Shown: positions 61,494 through 64,000 of the stretch, one piece after another
Numbering within the stretch: position 1 is the first letter of the stretch
How the letters are laid out: the number at the start of each line of letters is the position of its first letter
Assembly (NCBI RefSeq): GCF_003253545.1
Contig: NZ_QKYV01000003.1
Location: 326,375-390,374, forward strand
From: Mesonia algae
GTDB taxonomy: Bacteria > Bacteroidota > Bacteroidia > Flavobacteriales > Flavobacteriaceae
DNA length: 64,000 bases
Direction of reading: 5' to 3'
Position numbers and translations under genes: made by a program
Notes under the pieces: generated by a model
What the model was told of the DNA's origin: nothing
The model's database searches: none
Seen by the model: the letters and a program-made list of their open reading frames with translations, nothing else

Positions 61494-64000
61494 TTAATCA
61501 TTTATTGTTTTATCAAAAACACTTTCGATTACTCTTTCGTGTCTTCTCTTAAATCTTACTGAACTACCTGCTGCAGGAGCTCCATAAAATTTTCTACTAC
61601 AAACTCTAAATTTACGAGCATCATCTAAATGAAGCAGTAAATGGCTCCAAGCCCCCATATTTCTTGGTTCTTCTTGTGCCCAAACGATATCGTCTGCATT
61701 TTCATATTTATTTATAACTTCGTGAATTCTAGAAGTTGGCAATGGGAATAATTGTTCTAATCTTACTAAAGCAATATCATCTCTTTCTAATTCTTCACGC
61801 TTAGCTAACAAGTCGTAATAGAATTTTCCCATACAGAAAACTAGTGTTTTTACATTTTCTGGCTTTACTTCTTTATCATCTATCAAGGTTTGAAAAGAAC
61901 CAGTTGCTAATTCTTCTTTAGTAGAAGTTACTTTTGCATGTCGCAACAAGCTTTTAGGAGTAAAAACAATTAATGGTTTTCTAAAAGCTGTTTTTATTTG
62001 CCTCCTTAATAAGTGGTAGAAATTGGCTGGCGTCGTACAATTTGCAATATACATATTGTCCTTTGCACAAAGTTGCAAATACCTCTCCATTCTTGCCGAA
62101 GAATGCTCTGCACCTTGTCCTTCATAACCATGTGGAAGCAACATCACCAATCCGTTTTGTAATTTCCACTTATCTTCTGCGGCAGAAATATATTGATCAA
62201 TCATAATTTGTGCTCCGTTACTGAAGTCTCCAAACTGTGCTTCCCAAATTGTTAACACATTGGGATCTGCCATAGCATAACCATAATCAAATCCAACTAC
62301 CCCATACTCCGAAAGTAAGGAGTTATAGATATGAAAATGACCTTGATCTTTTGATATTTGATTATGTAAGTTAACCTCTTCTTCACTTTCTTCTACCTTT
62401 AATACGGCGTGTCTATGTGAAAAAGTACCTCTTTCAACATCTTGACCTGTCATCCTTACATCGTGTCCTTCTTCTAAAAGCGTAGCATAAGCAAGGAGTT
62501 CTCCCATACCCCAGTCTAAACTATTCTTCTCAAAGTACATTTCATTTCTAGCTTTGATAAGCTTAGTTACTTTACGTAAGAATTTTTTATCTTCTGGTAA
62601 AGAAGTAATAGTTTGAGCTAATTGATCTAGTTTTTCTAAATCATAAGAAGTATCAACGGCTTCCATCATATCAGATTCTGTTCCGTATGTATAGCCTTCC
62701 CACTCTTCTTGCATAATTGGAGTGATAATGGTAGTTTCTTCTTTTTTAGATTTCTCTAAATCTTGCTCTAACTCGTCTTTATATTTTTTCTCAATCTCAT
62801 CTACATAACTTTCTTCAATGATACCTTGCTCCACAAGTTCTTTTGCATAGATATCTCTAGTGTTGTTATGTTTGGAAATCGCTTTGTATAATTTTGGCTG
62901 TGTAAATCTCGGCTCATCTCCTTCATTATGACCGTATTTTCTATATCCTAAAAGATCGATAAATACGTCTCTACCAAATTTCATTCTAAAATCTAGAGCG
63001 AAAGACATCGCATGGACTACAGCCTCTGCATCATCTGCATTTACGTGCAATACTGGAGATAATGTTACTTTAGCAACATCTGTACAATACGTAGATGATC
63101 TTGCATCTAAGTAATTGGTAGTAAAACCAATTTGATTATTGACTACAATATGTATACTCCCTTCTGTCTTGTAACCATCTAATTGCGCCATTTGCACGGT
63201 TTCATAAACCACACCTTGACCTGCAATAGCAGCATCCCCATGAACTATAATTGGAAGTACACTTTTGGGGTTATCTAAATAATGTCTATCTTGTTTTGAT
63301 CTAGCAATACCTTGAACCACGGGGCCAACAGTCTCTAAGTGAGATGGGTTTGGAGCAATATTTAGCAATATTCCTTTTCCGCTATCTGTACGACGACAAG
63401 AGGTCCAACCTAAATGGTATTTTACATCTCCATCAAATACTTCTTGCTCGTAATCTTTTCCGTCAAATTCACTAAATATATCTTTAGGACTTTTGCCAAA
63501 AATATTTGCCAAAGTACTTAAACGTCCTCTATGGGCCATTCCCATGACAAATTCTTTAACTCCCTTTTCTGCAGCAGCTTCAATTAGAGCATCTAATCCT
63601 GGAATTAAACTCTCTCCTCCTTCTAATGAAAATCTTTTTTGACCTACATATTTAGTATGTAAAAAAGATTCAAAAGAAACAGCTTCATTTAATTTCTTAA
63701 GGATTTGCTTTTTCTTTTCTGCTGAAAATTCAGGATGATTTTCATTTATATTAAGTCTTTTCTGAATCCATTCTATTTCTTCTGGACTCTTAATATACAT
63801 GTACTCAATCCCTATAGAGCTACAATAAATCTTCTCTAAGTGATCTATGATTTCTTTTAAGCTAGCTTTCCCTAAGTCTAATATTTCTCCTGCAGAAAAC
63901 TTAGTGTCTAAGTCTGCATTAGACAAACCAAAGTTCTCAATGGCTAGGGTTGGCTCATACTTCCTTCTTTCTCGTACAGGGTTTGTTTTCGTAAACAAGT
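61494..64000 (-). CDS. sucA: 2-oxoglutarate dehydrogenase E1, N-terminus cut by window end
   Basis: Thiamine-diphosphate E1 component: oxidatively decarboxylates 2-oxoglutarate in the TCA cycle. The visible 834 residues lack the first ~90-100 of this ~930-residue family, so the ATG at 63998 is not the true start and the gene continues past the window end. Motifs: GMAHRGRLSTLANIFGKSP, LLNIAPNPSHLETVGPVVQG, IIVHGDAAIAGQGVVYETVQ, YRKYGHNEGDEPRFTQPKLY, the GDG-like TPP site in the first. The C-terminus is the transketolase-like domain with GYEGQGAEHSSARMERYLQL. sucB follows at 36 bases. Confidence 0.96.
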   Translation of the reverse strand, partial: LFTKTNPVRERRKYEPTLAIENFGLSNADLDTKFSAGEILDLGKASLKEIIDHLEKIYCSSIGIEYMYIKSPEEIEWIQKRLNINENHPEFSAEKKKQILKKLNEAVSFESFLHTKYVGQKRFSLEGGESLIPGLDALIEAAAEKGVKEFVMGMAHRGRLSTLANIFGKSPKDIFSEFDGKDYEQEVFDGDVKYHLGWTSCRRTDSGKGILLNIAPNPSHLETVGPVVQGIARSKQDRHYLDNPKSVLPIIVHGDAAIAGQGVVYETVQMAQLDGYKTEGSIHIVVNNQIGFTTNYLDARSSTYCTDVAKVTLSPVLHVNADDAEAVVHAMSFALDFRMKFGRDVFIDLLGYRKYGHNEGDEPRFTQPKLYKAISKHNNTRDIYAKELVEQGIIEESYVDEIEKKYKDELEQDLEKSKKEETTIITPIMQEEWEGYTYGTESDMMEAVDTSYDLEKLDQLAQTITSLPEDKKFLRKVTKLIKARNEMYFEKNSLDWGMGELLAYATLLEEGHDVRMTGQDVERGTFSHRHAVLKVEESEEEVNLHNQISKDQGHFHIYNSLLSEYGVVGFDYGYAMADPNVLTIWEAQFGDFSNGAQIMIDQYISAAEDKWKLQNGLVMLLPHGYEGQGAEHSSARMERYLQLCAKDNMYIANCTTPANFYHLLRRQIKTAFRKPLIVFTPKSLLRHAKVTSTKEELATGSFQTLIDDKEVKPENVKTLVFCMGKFYYDLLAKREELERDDIALVRLEQLFPLPTSRIHEVINKYENADDIVWAQEEPRNMGAWSHLLLHLDDARKFRVCSRKFYGAPAAGSSVRFKRRHERVIESVFDKTIND

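Noticed and set aside
61494-63998. Calling the sucA start at the ATG at 63998
   Set aside because: Family members have about 90-100 residues before MFTKTNPVRERRKYEP; the frame stays open to the window end, so the gene is cut.
1-64000. CRISPR arrays, prophage, insertion sequences, integrase or toxin-antitoxin genes
   Set aside because: No spaced repeats, transposase motifs or small paired genes of those types were found in the window.

Overview
The window looks like the chromosome of a marine Flavobacteriaceae-type member of the Bacteroidota. The evidence is low GC content, promoters with the Bacteroidota -7 element TAnnTTTG instead of sigma70 boxes, an alternative complex III operon joined to an aa3 cytochrome oxidase, DUF5686/CarboxypepD_reg-like surface proteins, an ExbB-ExbD-ExbD cluster with an outer-membrane barrel gene, and GC-poor intrinsic terminators. 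No rRNA, prophage, CRISPR array, transposase or integrase was seen. The content is mostly core housekeeping with a few small accessory patches.

Layout. 1-1743 (minus): queG (cut by the window edge) and ruvB. 1815-3754 (minus): an MFS exporter followed by an AraC-family regulator. 3889-15507 (minus): one respiratory operon, actABCDEF then coxB and ctaD, which takes electrons from menaquinol through alternative complex III to the aa3 oxidase. 15732-16121 (plus): a SPOR-domain protein. 16260-20757 (minus): rimP-nusA-infB, with a hairpin in its leader. 20922-31678: a mixed block with a universal stress protein, an AsmA/DUF748-like protein, two metallophosphoesterases, tRNA-Gln(TTG), a DUF2723 membrane protein, a NodB-type deacetylase, a thioredoxin-fold protein without CxxC, and a secreted protein with tail-fibre-like ends. 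31914-35530 (plus): polA and a helical unknown. 35728-40946 (plus): rplM, rpsI, rpsB, tsf, an inserted lipoprotein gene, pyrH and frr, with several leader or intergenic hairpins. 41030-45932 (plus): a DUF5686 surface protein and an RND/MMPL exporter. 46073-47882: a small envelope cassette of a frameshifted lipoprotein, a second lipoprotein and a beta-barrel protein, lying between a 13-bp direct repeat. 47956-54463: asnS, a zinc-ribbon membrane orphan, a CarboxypepD_reg-like protein, an RluA-family pseudouridine synthase, rpoN and a PAP2-like membrane protein. 54460-57757 (minus): a PorT-like barrel, exbD, exbD, a four-helix membrane protein, exbB and tRNA-Ser(GGA). 57837-64000: ansA-tatD (minus), a retropepsin-like protease (plus), and sucB-sucA (minus, sucA cut by the window end).

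The most unusual signal is not a gene. A 13-bp motif, CGCTNNNGCGGAA, occurs exactly eight times across the window, always on the + strand. It sits in coding sequence of either orientation and once between genes, which suggests a chromosome-oriented element (Chi-, KOPS- or HIP-like). Other points of interest are a six-haem ActA, a lysine in place of the usual glutamate in the CuA motif of CoxB, attenuator-like hairpins before rimP and between rpsB and tsf, and an apparently leaderless ruvB mRNA. All functional calls come from reading motifs and context; no database search was run.
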